DNA from: Tupaia tana | Lineage: Eukaryota; Chordata; Mammalia; Scandentia; Tupaiidae | Assembly: GCA_026018925.1 (NCBI GenBank) | Contig: JAKSZU010000324.1 | Span: 124,001 to 188,000, forward strand | Length of the DNA stretch: 64,000 bases | Reading direction: 5' to 3' | Shown here: positions 46,586 to 59,700 of the stretch, piece after piece | Layout of the letters: every line of letters begins with the position of its first letter | Position numbering within the stretch: position 1 is the first letter of the stretch | Translations under genes and position numbers: made by a program | Notes under the pieces: model-generated | Told to the model about the DNA's origin: nothing | What the model saw: the letters and a program-made list of their open reading frames with translations, nothing else | Database searches by the model: none

Positions 46586-49356
46586 GGTAGGTAGCCAGGA
46601 TTTCCTTGAGTCGGTTTTTTGTTCTCTCTTGAAACCCCTGCATTCCCTTGTTAACACCTAGCTCTCCTATTCCCCCAGACTATCCAGGACTGCCGGAAGG
46701 CAATAGGCTCTCCTTCAAGCCTCTGGCCGGCAAGGGACACTGAGGGAGGGTCACCTCTGACCCCCACCTCACTTCCAGACCCCCAGGCCCCACACTCCAC
46801 CTTCTAGACTATCCAGGACTGCCAGAAGGCAATAGGCTCTCCTGCAAGCCTCTGGCCGGTAAGGGACACTGAGCAAGGTCACCTCTGACCCCCACCTCAC
46901 TTCCAGACCTCCAGGCCCCAGACTCCACCTTCTAGGTAGGTAGCCAGGATTTCCCTGAGGCGGTTTTTTGTTCTCTCTTGAAAGCCCTGCATTCCCTTGT
47001 TAACACCTAGCTCTCCTTCTCCCCCCAGACTATCCAGGACTGTCAGAAGGCAATAGGCTCTCCTGCAAGCCTCTGGACGGCAAGGGACACTGAGGGAGGG
47101 TCACCTCTGACCCCCACCTCACTTCCAGACCCCCAGGCCCCAGACTCCACCTTCTAGACTATCCAGGACTGCCAGAAGGCAATAGGCTCTCCTGCAAGCC
47201 TCTGGCCGGCAAGGGACACTGAGGGAAGGTCACCTCTGACCCTCACCTCACTTCCAGAACCCCACGCCCCAGACTCCACCTTCCAGGTAGGTAGCCAGGA
47301 TTTCCTTGAGGCGGTTTTTTGTTCTCTCTTGAATCCCCTGCATTCCCTTGTTAACACCTAGCTCTCCTTCTCCCCCCAGACTATCCAGGACTGCCAGAAG
47401 GCAATAGGCTCTCCTGCAAGCCTCTGGCCGGCAAGGGACACTGAGGGAGGGTCACCTCTGACCCCCACCTCACTTCCAGGCCCCCAGGCCCCACACTCCA
47501 CCTTCTAGACTATCCAGGACTGCCAGAAGGCAATAGGCTCTCCTGCAAGCCTCTGGCCGGCAAGGGACACTGAGGGAAGGTCACCTCTGAACCCCACCAC
47601 ACTTCGAGACCCCCAGGTCCCCAGACTCCACCTTCTAGGTAGGTAGCCAGGATTTCCTTGAGGCGGTTTTTTGTTCTCTCTTGAAACCCCTGCATTCCCT
47701 TGTTAACACCTAGCTCTCCTTCTCCCCCCAGACTATCCAGGACTGCCAGAAGGCAATAGGCTCTCCTGCAAGCCTCTGGCCGGCAAGGGACACTGAGGGA
47801 GGGTCACCTCTGACCCCCACCTCACTTCCAGAACCCCAGGCCCCATACTCCACCTTCTAGACTATCCAGGACTGCCAGAAGGCAATAGGCTCTCCTGCAA
47901 GACTCTGGCCGGCAAGGGACACTGAGGGAAGGTCACCTCTGACCCCCACCTCACTTCCAGAACCCCAGGCCCCAGACTCCACCTTCTAGGTAGGTAGCCA
48001 GGATTTCCTTGAGGCAGTTTTTTTGTTCTCTCTTGAAACCCCTGCATTCCCTTGTTAACACCTAGCTCTCCTTCTCCCCCCAGACTATCCAGGACTGCCA
48101 GAAGGCAATAGGCTCTCCTGCAAGCCTCTGGCCGGCAAGGGACACTGAGGGAGGGTCACCTCTGACCCCCACCTCACTTCCAGACCCCCTGTCCCCAGAC
48201 TCCACCTTCTAGGTAGGTAGCCAGGATTTCTTTGAGGCGCTTTTTTGTTGTCTCTTGAAACCCCTGCATTCCCTTGGTAACACCTAGCTCTCCTTCTCCC
48301 CCCAGACTATCCAGGACTGGCAGAAGGCAATTGGCTCTCCTGCAAGCCACTGGCCGGCAAGGGACACTGAGGGAGGGTCACCTCTGACCCCCACCTCACT
48401 TCCAGACCCCCAGGCCCCAGACTCCACCTTCTAGACTATCCAGGACTGCCAGAAGGCAATAGGCTCTCCTGCAAGCCTCTGGCCGGCAAGGGACACTGAG
48501 GGAAGGTCACCTCTGACCCCCACCTCACTTCCAGACCCCCAGGCCCCAGACTCCACCTTCTAGGTAGGTAGCCAGGATTTCCTTGAGGCGGTTTTTTGTT
48601 CTCTCTTGAAACCCCTGCATTCCCTTGTTAACACCTAGCTCTCCTTCTCCCCCCAGACTATCCAGGATTGCCAGAAGGCAATAGGCTCTCCTGCAAGCCT
48701 CTGGAATGCAAGGGACACTGAGGGAGGGTCACCGCTGACCCCCACCTCACTTCCAGACCCCCAGGCTCCAGACTCCACCTTCTAGACTATCCAGGACTGC
48801 CAGAAGGCAATAGTCTCTCCTGGAAGCCTCCAGCCGGCAAGGGACATTGAGGGAAGGTCACCTCTGACCCCCACCTCACTTCCAGACCCCCAGGCCCCAG
48901 ACTCCACCTTCTAGGTAGGTAGCCAGGATTTCCTTGAGGCGGTTTTTTGTTCTCTCTTGAAACCCCTGCATTCCCTTGTTAACACCCAGCTCTCCTTCTC
49001 CCCCCAGACTATCCAGGACTGCCAGAAGGCAATAGGCTCTCCTGCAAGCCTCTGGCCGGCAAGGGACACTGAGGGAGGGTCACCTCTGACCCCCACCTCA
49101 CTTCCAGACCCCCAGGCCCCAGACTCCACCTTCTAGACTATCCAGTACTGCCAGAAGGCAATAGGCTCTCCTGCAAGCCTCTGGCCGGCAAGGGACACTG
49201 AGGGAAGGTCACCTCTGACCCCCACCTCACTTCCAGACCCCCAGGCCCCAGACTCCACCTTCTAGGTAGGTAGCCAGGATTTCCTTGAGGCGGTTTTTGT
49301 TCTCTCTTGAAACCCCTGCATTCCCTTGTTATCACCTTGCTCTCCTTTTCCCCCCC

Positions 49357-49743
49357 GACTATCCAGGACTGCCAGAAGGCAATAGGCTCTCCTGCAAGCC
49401 TCTGGCCGGCAAGGGACACTGAGGGAGGGTCACCTCTGACCCCCACCTCACTTCCAGACCCCCAGGCCCCAGACTCCACCTTCTAGACTATCAAGGACTG
49501 ACAGAACGCAATAGGCTCTCCTGCAAGCCTCTGGCCGGCAAGGTACACTGAGGGAAGGTCACCTCTGACCCCCACCTCACTTCCAGACCCCCAGGCCCCA
49601 GACTCCACCTTCTAGACTATCCAGGACTGCCAGAAGGCAATAGGCTCTCCTGCAAGCCTCCGGCCGGCAAGGGACACTGAGGGAAGGTCACCTCTGACCC
49701 CCACCTCACTTCCAGACCCCCAGGCCCCAGACTCCACCTTCTC
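49357..49743 (+). repeat. Triple-module unit, type A-B-B (first)
   Basis: Modules at 49357-49485, 49486-49614 and 49615-49743. The middle one has GTACACTGAGGG. The preceding spacer is 92 bp and ends CCCCCCCG, without the usual CAG. The unit shares its variants with the one at 54230, so these two probably descend from a single event. Confidence 0.88.
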
Positions 49744-52700
49744 GGTAGGTAGCCAGGATTTCCTTGAGGCGGTTTTTTGTTCTCTCTTGAAACCCCTGCA
49801 TTCCCTTGTTAACACCTAGCTCTCCTTCTCCCCCCAGACTATTCAGGACTGCCAGAAGGCAATAGGCTCTCCTGCAAGCCTCTGGCCGGCAAGGGACACT
49901 GAGGGAGGGTCTCCTCTGACCCCCACCTCACTTCCAGACCCCCAGGCCCCAGACTCCACCTTCTAGACTATCCAGGACTTCCATAAGGCAATAGGCTCTC
50001 CTGCAAGCCTCTGGCCGGCAAGGGACACTGAGGGAAGGTCACCTCTGACCCCCACCTCACTTCCAGACCACCAGGCCCCAGACTCTACCTTCTAGGTAGG
50101 TAGCCAGGATTTCCTTGAGGCGGTTTTTTGTTCTCTCTTGAAACCCCTGCATTCCCTTGTTAACACCTAGCTCTCCTTCTCCCCCCAGACTATCTAGGAC
50201 TGCCAGAAGGCAATAGGCTCTCCTGCAAGCCTCTGGCCGGCAAGGGACACTGAGGGAGGGTCACCTCTGACCCCCACCTCACTTCCAGACCCCCCAGTCC
50301 CCGACTCCACCTTCTAGGTAGGTAGCCAGGATTTCCTTGAGGCGGTTTTTTGTTCTCTTGAAACCCCTGCATTCCCTTGTTAACACCTAGCTCTGATTCT
50401 CCCCCCAGACTATCCAGGACTGCCAGAAGGCAATAGGCTCTCCTGCAAGGCTCTGGCCGGCAAGGGACACTGAGGGAGGGTCACCTCTGACCCCCACCTC
50501 ACTTCCAGACCCCAGGCCCCAGACTCCACCTTCTAGGTAGGTAGCCAGGATTTCCTTGAGGCGGTTTTTTGTTCTCTCTTGAAACCCCTGCATTCCCTTG
50601 TTAACACCTAGCTCTCCTTCTCCCCCCAGACTATCTAGGACTGCCAGAAGGAAATTGGCACTCCTGCAAGCCTCTGGCCGGCAAGGCACACTGAGGGAGG
50701 GTCACCTCTGACCCCCACCTCACTTCCAGACCCCCAGGCCCCAGACTCCACCTTCTAGACTATCCAGGACTGCCAGAAGGCAATAGGCTCTCCTGCAAGC
50801 CTCTGGCCGGTAAGGGACACTGAGGGAAGGTCACCTCTGACCCCCACCTCACTTCCAGACCTCCAGGCCCCAGTTTCCACCTTCTAGGTAGGTAGCCAGG
50901 ATTTCCTTGAGGCGGTTTTTTGTTCTCTCTTGAAACCCCTGCATTCCCTTGTTAACACCTAACTCTCCTTCTCCCCCAAGACTATCCAGGACTGTCAGAA
51001 GGCAATAGGCTCTCCTGCAAGCCTCTGGCCGGCAAGGGACACTGAGGGAGGGTCACCTCTGACCCCCACCTCACTTCCAGACCCCCAGGCCCCAGACTCC
51101 ACCTTCTAGACTATCCAGGACTGCCAGAAGGCAATAGGCTCTCCTGCAATCCTCTGACCGGCAAGGGACACTGAGGGAAGGTCACCTCTGACCCCCACCT
51201 CACTTCCAGACCCCCAGGCCCCAGACTCCACCTTCTAGGTAGGTAGCCAGGATTTCCTTGAGGCGGTGTTTTGTTCTCTCTTGAAACCCCTGCATTCCCT
51301 TGTTAACACCTAGCTCTCCTTCTCCCCCCAGACTATCCAGGACTGCCAGAAGGCAATAGGCTCTCCTGCAAGCCTCTGGCCGGCAAGGGATACTGAGGGA
51401 GGGTCACCTCTGACCCCCACCTCACTTCCAGACCCCCAGGCCCCAGACTCCACCTTCTAGAATATCCAGGACTGCCAGAAGGCAATAGGCTCTCCTGCAA
51501 GCCTCTGGCCGGCAAGGGACACTGAGGGAAGGTCACCTCTGACCCCCACTACACTTCCAGACCCCCAGGTCCCTAGACTCCACCTTCTAGGTAGGTAGCC
51601 AGGATTTCCTTGAGGCGGTTTTTTGTTCTCTCTCGAAACCCCTGCATTCCCTTGTTAACACCTAGCTCTCCTTCTCCCCCCAGACTATCCAGGACAGCCA
51701 GAAGGCAATAGGCTCTCCTGCAAGCCTCTGGCCGGCAAGGGACACTGAGGGAGGGTCTCCTCTGACCCCCACCTCACTTCCAGACCCCCAGGCCCTAGAC
51801 TCCACCTTCTAGATTATCCAGGCCTGCCAGAAGGCAATAGGCTCTCCTGCAAGCCTCTGGCTGGCAAGGGACACTGAGGGAAGGTCACCTCTGACCCCCA
51901 CCTCATTTCCAGACCCCCAGGCCCCAGACTCCACCTTCTAGGAAGGTAACCAGGATTTCCTTGAGGTGGTTTTTTGTTCTCTCTTGAAACCCCTGCATTC
52001 CCTTGTTAACACCTAGCTCTCCTTCTCCCCCCAGACTATCCAGGACAGCCAGAAGGCAATAGGCTCTCCTGCAAGCCTCTGGCCGGCAAGGGACACTGAG
52101 GGAGGGTCACCTCTGACCCCCACCTCACTTCCAGACCCCCAGGCCCCAGACTCCACCTTCTAGAGTATCCAGGACTGCCAGAAGTCAATATGCTCTCCTG
52201 CAAGCCTCTGGCCGGCAAGGGACACTGAGGGAAGGTCACCTCTGACCCCACCTCACTTCCAGACCCCCAGGCCCCAGACTCCACCTTCTAGGTAGGAAGC
52301 CAGGATTTCCTTGAGGCGGTTTTTTGTTCTCTCTTGAAACCCCTGCATTCCCTTGTTAACACCTAGCTCTCCTTCTCCCCCCAGACTATCCAGGACTGCC
52401 AGAAGGCAATAGGCTCTCCTGCAAGCCTCTGGCCAGCAAGGGACACTGAGGGAGGGTCACCTCTGACCCCCACCTCACTTCCAGACCCCCAGGCCCCAGA
52501 CTCCACCTTCTAGACTATCCAGGACTGCCAGAAGGCAATAGGCTCTCCTGCAAGCCTCTGGCCGGCAAGGGACACTGAGGGAAGGTCACCTCTGACCCCC
52601 AACTCACTTCCAGAACCCCAGGCCCCAGACTCCACCTTCTAGGTAGGTAGCCAGGATTTCCTTGAGGCAGTTTTTTGTTCTCTCTTGAAACCCCTGCATT

Positions 52701-53657
52701 CCCTTGTTAACACCTAGCTCTCCTTCTCCCCCCAGACTATCCAGGACTGCCAGAAGGCAATAGGCTCTCCTGCAAGCCTCTGGCCGGCAAGGGACACTGA
52801 GGGAGGGTCACCTCTGAACCCCACCTCACTTCCAGACCCCCTGTCCCCAGACTCCACCTTCTAGGTAGTTAGCCAGGATTTCCTTGAGGCGCTTTTTTGT
52901 TGTCTCTTGAAACCCCTGCATTCCCTTGTTAACACCTAGCTCTCCTTCTCCCCCCAGACTATCCAGGACTGCCAGAAGGCAATTGGCTCTCCTGCAAGCC
53001 TCTGGCCGGCAAGGGACACTGAGGGAGGGTCACCTCTGACCCCCACCTCACTTCCAGACCCCCAGGCCCCAGACTCCACCTTCTAGACTATCCAGGACTG
53101 CCAGAAGGCAATAGGCTCTCCTGCAAGCCTCTGGCCGGCACGGGACTCTGAGGGAAGGTCACCTCTGACCCCCACCTCACTTCCAGACCCCCAGGCCCCA
53201 GACTCCACCTTCTAGGTAGGTAGCCAGGATTTCCTTGAGGCGGTTTTTTGTTCTCTCTTGAAACCCCTGCATTCCCTTGTTAACACCTAGCTCTCCTTCT
53301 CCCCCCAGACTATCCAGGACTGCCAGAAGGCAATAGGCTCTCCTGCAAGCCTCTGGCCGGCAAGGGACACTGAGGGAGGGTCACCTCTGACCCCCACCTC
53401 ACTTCCAGACCCCCAGGCCCCAGACTCCACCTTCTAGACTATCCAGGACTGCCAGAAGGCAATAGGCTCTCCTGCAAGCCTCTGGCCAGCAAGGGACACT
53501 GAGGGAAGGTCACCTCTGACCCCCACCTCACTTCCAGACCCCCAGGCCCCAGACTCCACCTTCTAGTTGGTAGCCAGAATTTCCTTGAGGCGGTTTTTTG
53601 TTCTCTCTTGAAACCCCTGCATTCCCTTGTTAACACCCAGCTCTCCTTCAACCCCCA

Positions 53658-53786
53658 GACTATCCAGGACTGCCAGAAGGCAATAGGCTCTCCTGCAAGC
53701 CTCTGGCCGGCAAGGGACACTGAGGGAAGGTCACCTCTGACCCCCACCTCACTTCCAGACCCCCAGGCCCCAGACTCCACCTTCTA
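53658..53786 (+). repeat. Single module of type B
   Basis: Most of the 38 lone modules are type A. This one carries GGGAAGG, as do those at 60895 and 61690. The spacer in front (53566) is odd: it starts GTTGGTAGCC and ends TTCAACCCCCAG. The exchange that removed the A module fell before module position 72. Confidence 0.85.
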
Positions 53787-54229
53787 GGTAGGTAGCCAGG
53801 ATTTCCTTGAGGCGGTTTTTGTTCTCTCTTGAAACCCCTGCATTTCCTTGTTAACACCTTGCTCTCCTTCTCCCCCCAGACTATCCAGGACTGCCAGAAG
53901 GCAATAGGCTCTCCTGCAAGCCTCTGGCCGGCAAGGGACACTGAGGGAGGGTCACCTCTGACCCCCACCTCACTTCCAGACCCCCAGGCCCCAGACTCCA
54001 CCTTCTAGACTATCCAGGACTGCCAGAAGGCAATAGGCTCTCCTGCAAGCCTCTGGCAGGCAAGGGACACTGAGGGAAGGTCACCTCTGACCCCCACCTC
54101 ACTTCCAGACCCCCAGGTCCCAGACTCCACCTTCTAGGTAGGTAGCCAGGATTTCCTTGAGGCGGTTTTTTGTTCTCTCTTGAAACCCCTGCATTCCCTT
54201 GTTAACACCTAGCTCTCCTTCTCCCCCCA

Positions 54230-54616
54230 GACTATCCAGGACTGCCAGAAGGGAATAGGCTCTCCTGCAAGCCTCAGGCCGGCAAAGGACACTGAGGGAG
54301 GGTCACCTCTGACCCCCACCTCACTTCCAGACCCCCAGGCCCCAGATTCCACCTTCTAGACTATCCAGGAATGCCAGAAGGCAATAGGCTCTCCTGCAAG
54401 CCTCTGGCCGGCAAGGTACACTGAGGGAAGGTCACCTCTGAACCCCACCTCACTTCCAGACCCCCAGGCCCCAGACTCCACCTTCTAGACTATCCAGGAC
54501 TGCCAGAAGGCAATAGGCTCTCCTGCAAGCCTCTGGCCGGCAAGGGACACTGAGGGAAGGTCACCTCTGACCACCACCTCACTTCCAGACCCCCAGGCCC
54601 CAGACTCCACCTTCTA
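54230..54616 (+). repeat. Triple-module unit, type A-B-B (second)
   Basis: Modules at 54230-54358, 54359-54487 and 54488-54616. The middle module again has GTACACTGAGGG, as at 49.5 kb. The surrounding spacers also match (a short T run and CACCTTGCTC in the unit to the left). Confidence 0.88.
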
Positions 54617-56332
54617 GGTAGGTAGCCAGGATTTCCTTGAGGCGGTTTTTTCTTCTCTCTTGAAACCCCTGCATTCCCTTGTTAACACCTAGCTCTCCTT
54701 CTCCCCCCAGACTATCCAGGACTGCCAGAAGGCAATAGGCTCTCCTGCAATCCTCTGGCCGGCAAGGGACACTGAGGGAGTGTCACCTCTGACCCCCACC
54801 TCACTTCCAGACCCCCAGGCCCCAGACTCCACCTTCTAGACTATCCAGGACTGCCAGAAGGCAATAGGCTCTCCTGCAAGCCTCTGGCCGGCAAGGGACA
54901 CTGAGGGAAGGTCACCTCTGACCCCACCTCACTTCCAGACCCCCAGGCCCCAGACTCCACCTTATAGGTAGGTAGCCAGGATTTCCTTGAGGCGGTTTTT
55001 TGTTCTCTCTTGAAACCCCTGCATTCCCTTGTTAACACCTAGCTCTCCTTCTCCCCCCAGACTATCCAGGACTGCCAGAAGGCAATAGGCTCTCCTGCAA
55101 GCCTCTGGCCGGCAAGGGACACTGAGGGAGGGTCACCTCTGACCCCCACCTCACTTCCAGACCCCCAGGCCCCAGACTCCACCTTCTAGACTCTCCAGGA
55201 CTGCCAGAAGGCAATAGGCTCTCCTGCAAGCCTCTGCCCGGCAAGGGACACTGAGGGAAGGTCACCTCTGACCCCCACCTCACTTCCAGAACCCCAGGCC
55301 CCAGACTCCACCTTCTAGGTAGGTAGCCAGGATTTCCTTCAGGCAGTTTTTTGTTCTCTATTGAAACCCCTGCATTCCCCTGTTAACACCTAGCTCTCCT
55401 TCTCCCCCCAGACTATCCAGGACTGCCAGAAGGCAATAGGCTCTCCTGCAAGCCTCTGGCCGGCAAGGGACACTGAGGGAGGGTCACCTCTGACCCCCAC
55501 CTTACTTCCAGACCTCCTGTCCCCAGACTCCACCTTCTAGGTAGGTAGCCAGGATTTCCTTGAGGCGGTTTTTTGTTGTCTCTTGAAACCCCTGGATTCC
55601 CTTGTTAACACCTAGCTCTCCTTCTCCCCCCAGACTATCCAGGACTGCCAGAAGGCAATTGGCTCTCCTGCAAGCCTCTGGCCGGCAAGGGACACTGAGG
55701 GAGGGTCACCTCTGACCCCCACCTCACTTCCAGACCCCCAGGCCCCAGACTCCACCTTCTAGACTATCCAGGACTGCCAGAAGGCAATAGGCTCTCCTGC
55801 AAGCCTCTGGCCGGCAAGGGACACTGAGGGAAGGTCACCTCTTACCCCCACCTCACTTCCAGACCCCCAGGCCCCAGACTCCACCTTCTAGGTAGGTAGC
55901 CAGGATTTCCTTGAGGCGGTTTTTGTTCTCTCTTGAAACCCCTGCATTCCCTTGTTAACACCCAGCTCTCCTTCTCCCCCCAGACTATCCAGGACTGCCA
56001 GAAGGCAATAGGCACTCCTGCAAGCCTCTGGCCGGCAAGGGACACTGAGGGAGGGTCACCTCTGACCCCCACCTCACATCCAGACCCCCAGGCCCCAGAC
56101 TCCACCTTCTAGACTATCCAGGACTGCCAGAAGGCAATAGGCGCCCCTGCAAGCCTCTGGCCGGCAAAGGACACTGAGGGAAGGTCACCTCTGACCCCCA
56201 CCTCACTTCCCGACGCCCAGGCCCCAGACTCCACCTTCTAGGTAGGTAGCCAGGATTTCCTTGAGGCGGTTTTTGTTCTCTCTTAAAACCCCTGCATTCC
56301 CTTGTTAACACCTAGCTCTCCTTCTCCCCCCA

Positions 56333-56719
56333 GACTATCCAGGACTGCCAGAAGGCAATAGGCTCTCCTGCAAGCCTCTGGGTGCCAAGGGACACTGAGG
56401 GAGGGTCACCTCTGACCCCCACCTCACTTCCAGACCCCCAGGCCCCAGACTCCACCTTCTAGACTATCCAGGACTGCCAGAAGGCAATAGGCTCTCCTGC
56501 AAGCCTCTGGCTGGCAAGGGACACTGAGGGAAGGTCACCTCTGACACCCACCTCACTTCCAGACCCCCAGGACCCAGACTCCACCTTCTAGACTATCCAG
56601 GACTGCCAGAAGGCAATAGGCTCTCTTGCAAGCCTCTGGCCGGCAAGGGACACTGAGGGAAGGTCACCTCTGACCCCCACCTCACTTACAGACCCCCAGG
56701 CCCCAGACTCCACCTTCTA
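56333..56719 (+). repeat. Triple-module unit, type A-B-B (third)
   Basis: Modules at 56333-56461, 56462-56590 and 56591-56719. The preceding spacer is 92 bp with a short T run, as at 49265. It lacks the GTACAC mark of the other two A-B-B units but occupies the corresponding place in the repeated sub-block, so common descent is likely but less certain. Confidence 0.85.
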
Positions 56720-59700
56720 GGTAGGTATCCAGGATTTCCTTGAGGCGCTTTTTTTGTTCTCTCTTGAAACCCCTGCATTCCCTTGTTAACACCTAGCTCT
56801 CCTTCTCCCCCCAGACTGTCCAGGAGTGCCAGAAGGCAATAGGCTCTCCTGCAAGCCTCTGGCCGGCAAGGGACACTGAGGGAGGGTCACCTCTGACACC
56901 CCACCTCACTTCCAGACCCCCAGGCCCCAGACTCCACCTTCTAGACTATCCAGGACTGCCAGAAGGCAATAGGCTCTCCTGCAAGCCTCTGGCCGGCAAG
57001 GGACACTGAGGGAAGGTCACCTCTGACCCCCACCTCACTTCCAGACCCCCAGGCCCCAGACTCCACCTTCTAGGTAGGTAGCCAGGATTTCCTTGAGGCG
57101 GTTTTTTGTTCTCTCTTGAAACCCCTGCATTCCCTTGTTAACACCTAGCTCTCCTTCTCCCCCCAGACTATCCAGGACAGCTAGAAGGCAATAGGATCTC
57201 CTGCAAGACTCTGGCCGGCAAGGGACACTGAGGGAGGGTCACCTCTGACCCCCACCTCACTTCCAGACCCCCAGGCCCCAGACTCCACCTTCTAGACTAT
57301 CCAGGACTGCCAGAAGGCAATAGGCTCTCCTGCAAGCCTCTGGCCGGCAAGGGACACTGAGGGAAGGTCACCTCTGACCCCCACCTCACTTCCAGACCCC
57401 CAGGCCCCAGACTCCACCTTCTAGGTAGGTAGCCAGGATTTCCTTGAGGTGGTTTTTTGTTCTCTCTTGAAACCCCTGCATTCCCTTGTTAACACCTAGC
57501 TCTCCTTCTCCCCCCAGACTATCCAGGACTGCCAGAAGGCAATAGGCTCTCCTGCAAGCCTCTGGCCGGCATGGGACACTGAGGGAGGGTCACCTCTGAC
57601 CCCCACCTCACTTCCAGACCCCCGGTCCCAGACTCCACCTTCTAGACTATCCAGGACTGCCAGAAGGCAATAGGCTCTCCTGCAAGCCTCTGGCCGGCAA
57701 GGGACACTGAGGGAAGGTCACCTCTGACCCCCACCTCACTTCCAGACCCCAGGCCCCAGACTCCACCTTCTAGGTAGGTAGCCAGGATTTCCTTGAGGCG
57801 GTTTTTTGTTCTCTCTTGAAACCCCTGCATTCCCTTGTTAACACCTAGCTCTCCTTCTCCCCCCAGACTATCCAGGACTGCCAGAAGGCAATAGGCTCTC
57901 CTGCAAGCCTCTGGCCGGCAAGGGACACTGAGGGAGGGTCACCTCTGACCCCCACCTCACTTCCAGACCCCCAGGCCCCAGACTCCACCTTCTAGACTAT
58001 CCAGGACCCCCAGAAGGCAATAGGCTCTCCTGCAAGACTCTGGCCGGCAAGGGACACTGAGGGAAGGTCACCTCTGACCCCCACCTCACTTCCAGTCCCC
58101 CTGGCCCCAGACTCCACCTTCTAGGTAGGTAGCCAGGATTTCCTTGAGGCGGTTTTTTGTTCTCTCTTGAAACCCCTGCATTCCCTTGTTAACACCTAGC
58201 TCTCCTTCTCCCCCCAGACTATCCAGGACTGCCAGAAGGCAATAGGCTCTCCTGCAAGCCTCTGGCCGGCAAGGGACACTGAGGGAGGGTCACCTCTGAC
58301 CCCCACCTCACTTCCAGACCCCCAGGCCCCAGACTCCACCTTCTAGGTAGGTAGCCAGGATTTCCTTGAGGCGGTTTTTTGTTCTCTCTTGAAACCCCTG
58401 CATTCCCTTGTTAACACCTAGCTCTCCTTCTCCCCCCAGACTATCCAGGACTGCCAGAAGGCAATAGGCTCTCCTGCAGGCCTCTGGCCGGCAAGGGACA
58501 CTGAGGGAGGGTCACCTCTGACCCCCACCTCACTTCCAGACCCCCAGGCCCCAGACTCCACCTTCAAGACTATCCAGGACTGCCAGAAGGCAATAGGCTC
58601 TCCTGCAAGCCTCTGGCCGGCAAGGGACACTGAGGGAAGGTCACCTCTGACCCCCACCTCACTTCCAGACCCCCAGGCCCCAGACTCCACCTTCTAGGTA
58701 GGTAGCCAGGATTTCCTTGAGGCGGTTTTTTGTTCTCTCTTGAAACCCCTGCATTCCCTTGTTAACACCTAGCTCTCCTTCTCCCCCCAGACTATCCAGG
58801 ACTGCCAGAAGGCAATAGGCTCTCCTGCAAGCCTCTGGCCAGCAAGGGACACTGAGGGAGGGTCACCTCTGACCCCCACCTCACTTCCAGACCCCCAAGC
58901 CTCAGACTCCACCTTCTATACTATCCAGGACTGCCAGAAGGCAATAGGCTCTCCTGCAAGCCTCTGGCCGGCAAGGGACACTGAGGGAAGTTCACCTCTG
59001 ACCCCCACCTCACTTCCAGACGCCCAGGCCCCAGACTCCACCTTCTAGGTAGGTAGGCAGGATTTCCTTGAGGCGGTTTTTTGTTCTCTCTTGAAACCCC
59101 TGCATTCCCTTGTTAACACCTAGCTCTCCTTCTCCCCCCAGACTATCCAGGACTGCCAGAAGGCAATAGGCTCTCCTGCAAGCCTGTGGCCGGCAAGGGA
59201 CACTGAGGGAGGGTCACCTCTGACCCCCACCTCACGTCCAGACCCCCAGGCCCCAGACTCCACCTTCTAGACTATCCAGGACTGCCAGAAGGCAATAGGC
59301 TCTCCTGCAAGCCTCTGGCCGGCAAGGGACACTGAGGGAAGGTCACCTCTGACCCCCACCTCACTTCCAGACCCCCAGGCCCCAGACTCCAACTTCTAGG
59401 TAGGTAGCCAGGATTTCTTTGAGGCGGTTTTTTGTTCTCTCTTGAAACCCCTGCATTCCCTTGTTAACACCTAGCTCTCCTTCTCCCCCCAGACTATCCA
59501 GGACTGCCAGAAGGCAATAGGCTCTCCTACAAGCCTCTCGCCGCCAAGGGACACTGAGGGAGGGTCACCTCTGACCCCCACCTGACTTCCAGACCCCAGG
59601 GCCCCAGACTCCACCTTCTAGACTATCCAGGACTGCCAGAAGGCAATAGGCTCTCCTGCAAGCCTCTGGCCAGCAAGGGACACTGAGGGAAGGTCACCTC

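Larger units (their letters stand above)
46106..56719 (+). repeat. Irregular domain with triple-module units
   Basis: Spacer starts: 46106, 46586, 46935, 47286, 47638, 47989, 48212, 48563, 48914, 49265, 49744, 50095, 50317, 50536, 50887, 51238, 51590, 51941, 52291, 52642, 52864, 53215, 53566, 53787, 54137, 54617, 54967, 55318, 55540, 55891, 56241. Single modules end before 48212, 50317, 50536, 52864, 53787 and 55540. All four triple-module intervals of the window lie here. A sub-block recurs at 48212, 52864 and 55540, marked by CCCTGTCCCCAG or CTCCTGTCCCC before the spacer, TTGTTGTCTC in it, CACCCAGCTC two or three spacers later, and a shortened T run. Confidence 0.85.

Noticed and set aside
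49138-49479. Minus-strand reading frame of 113 aa, and similar ones at 53439-53780 and 53660-54001
   Set aside because: They are longer only because a local T-run length change joins two frames that normally stop. They consist of satellite modules and spacer, have no conserved start and no domain.
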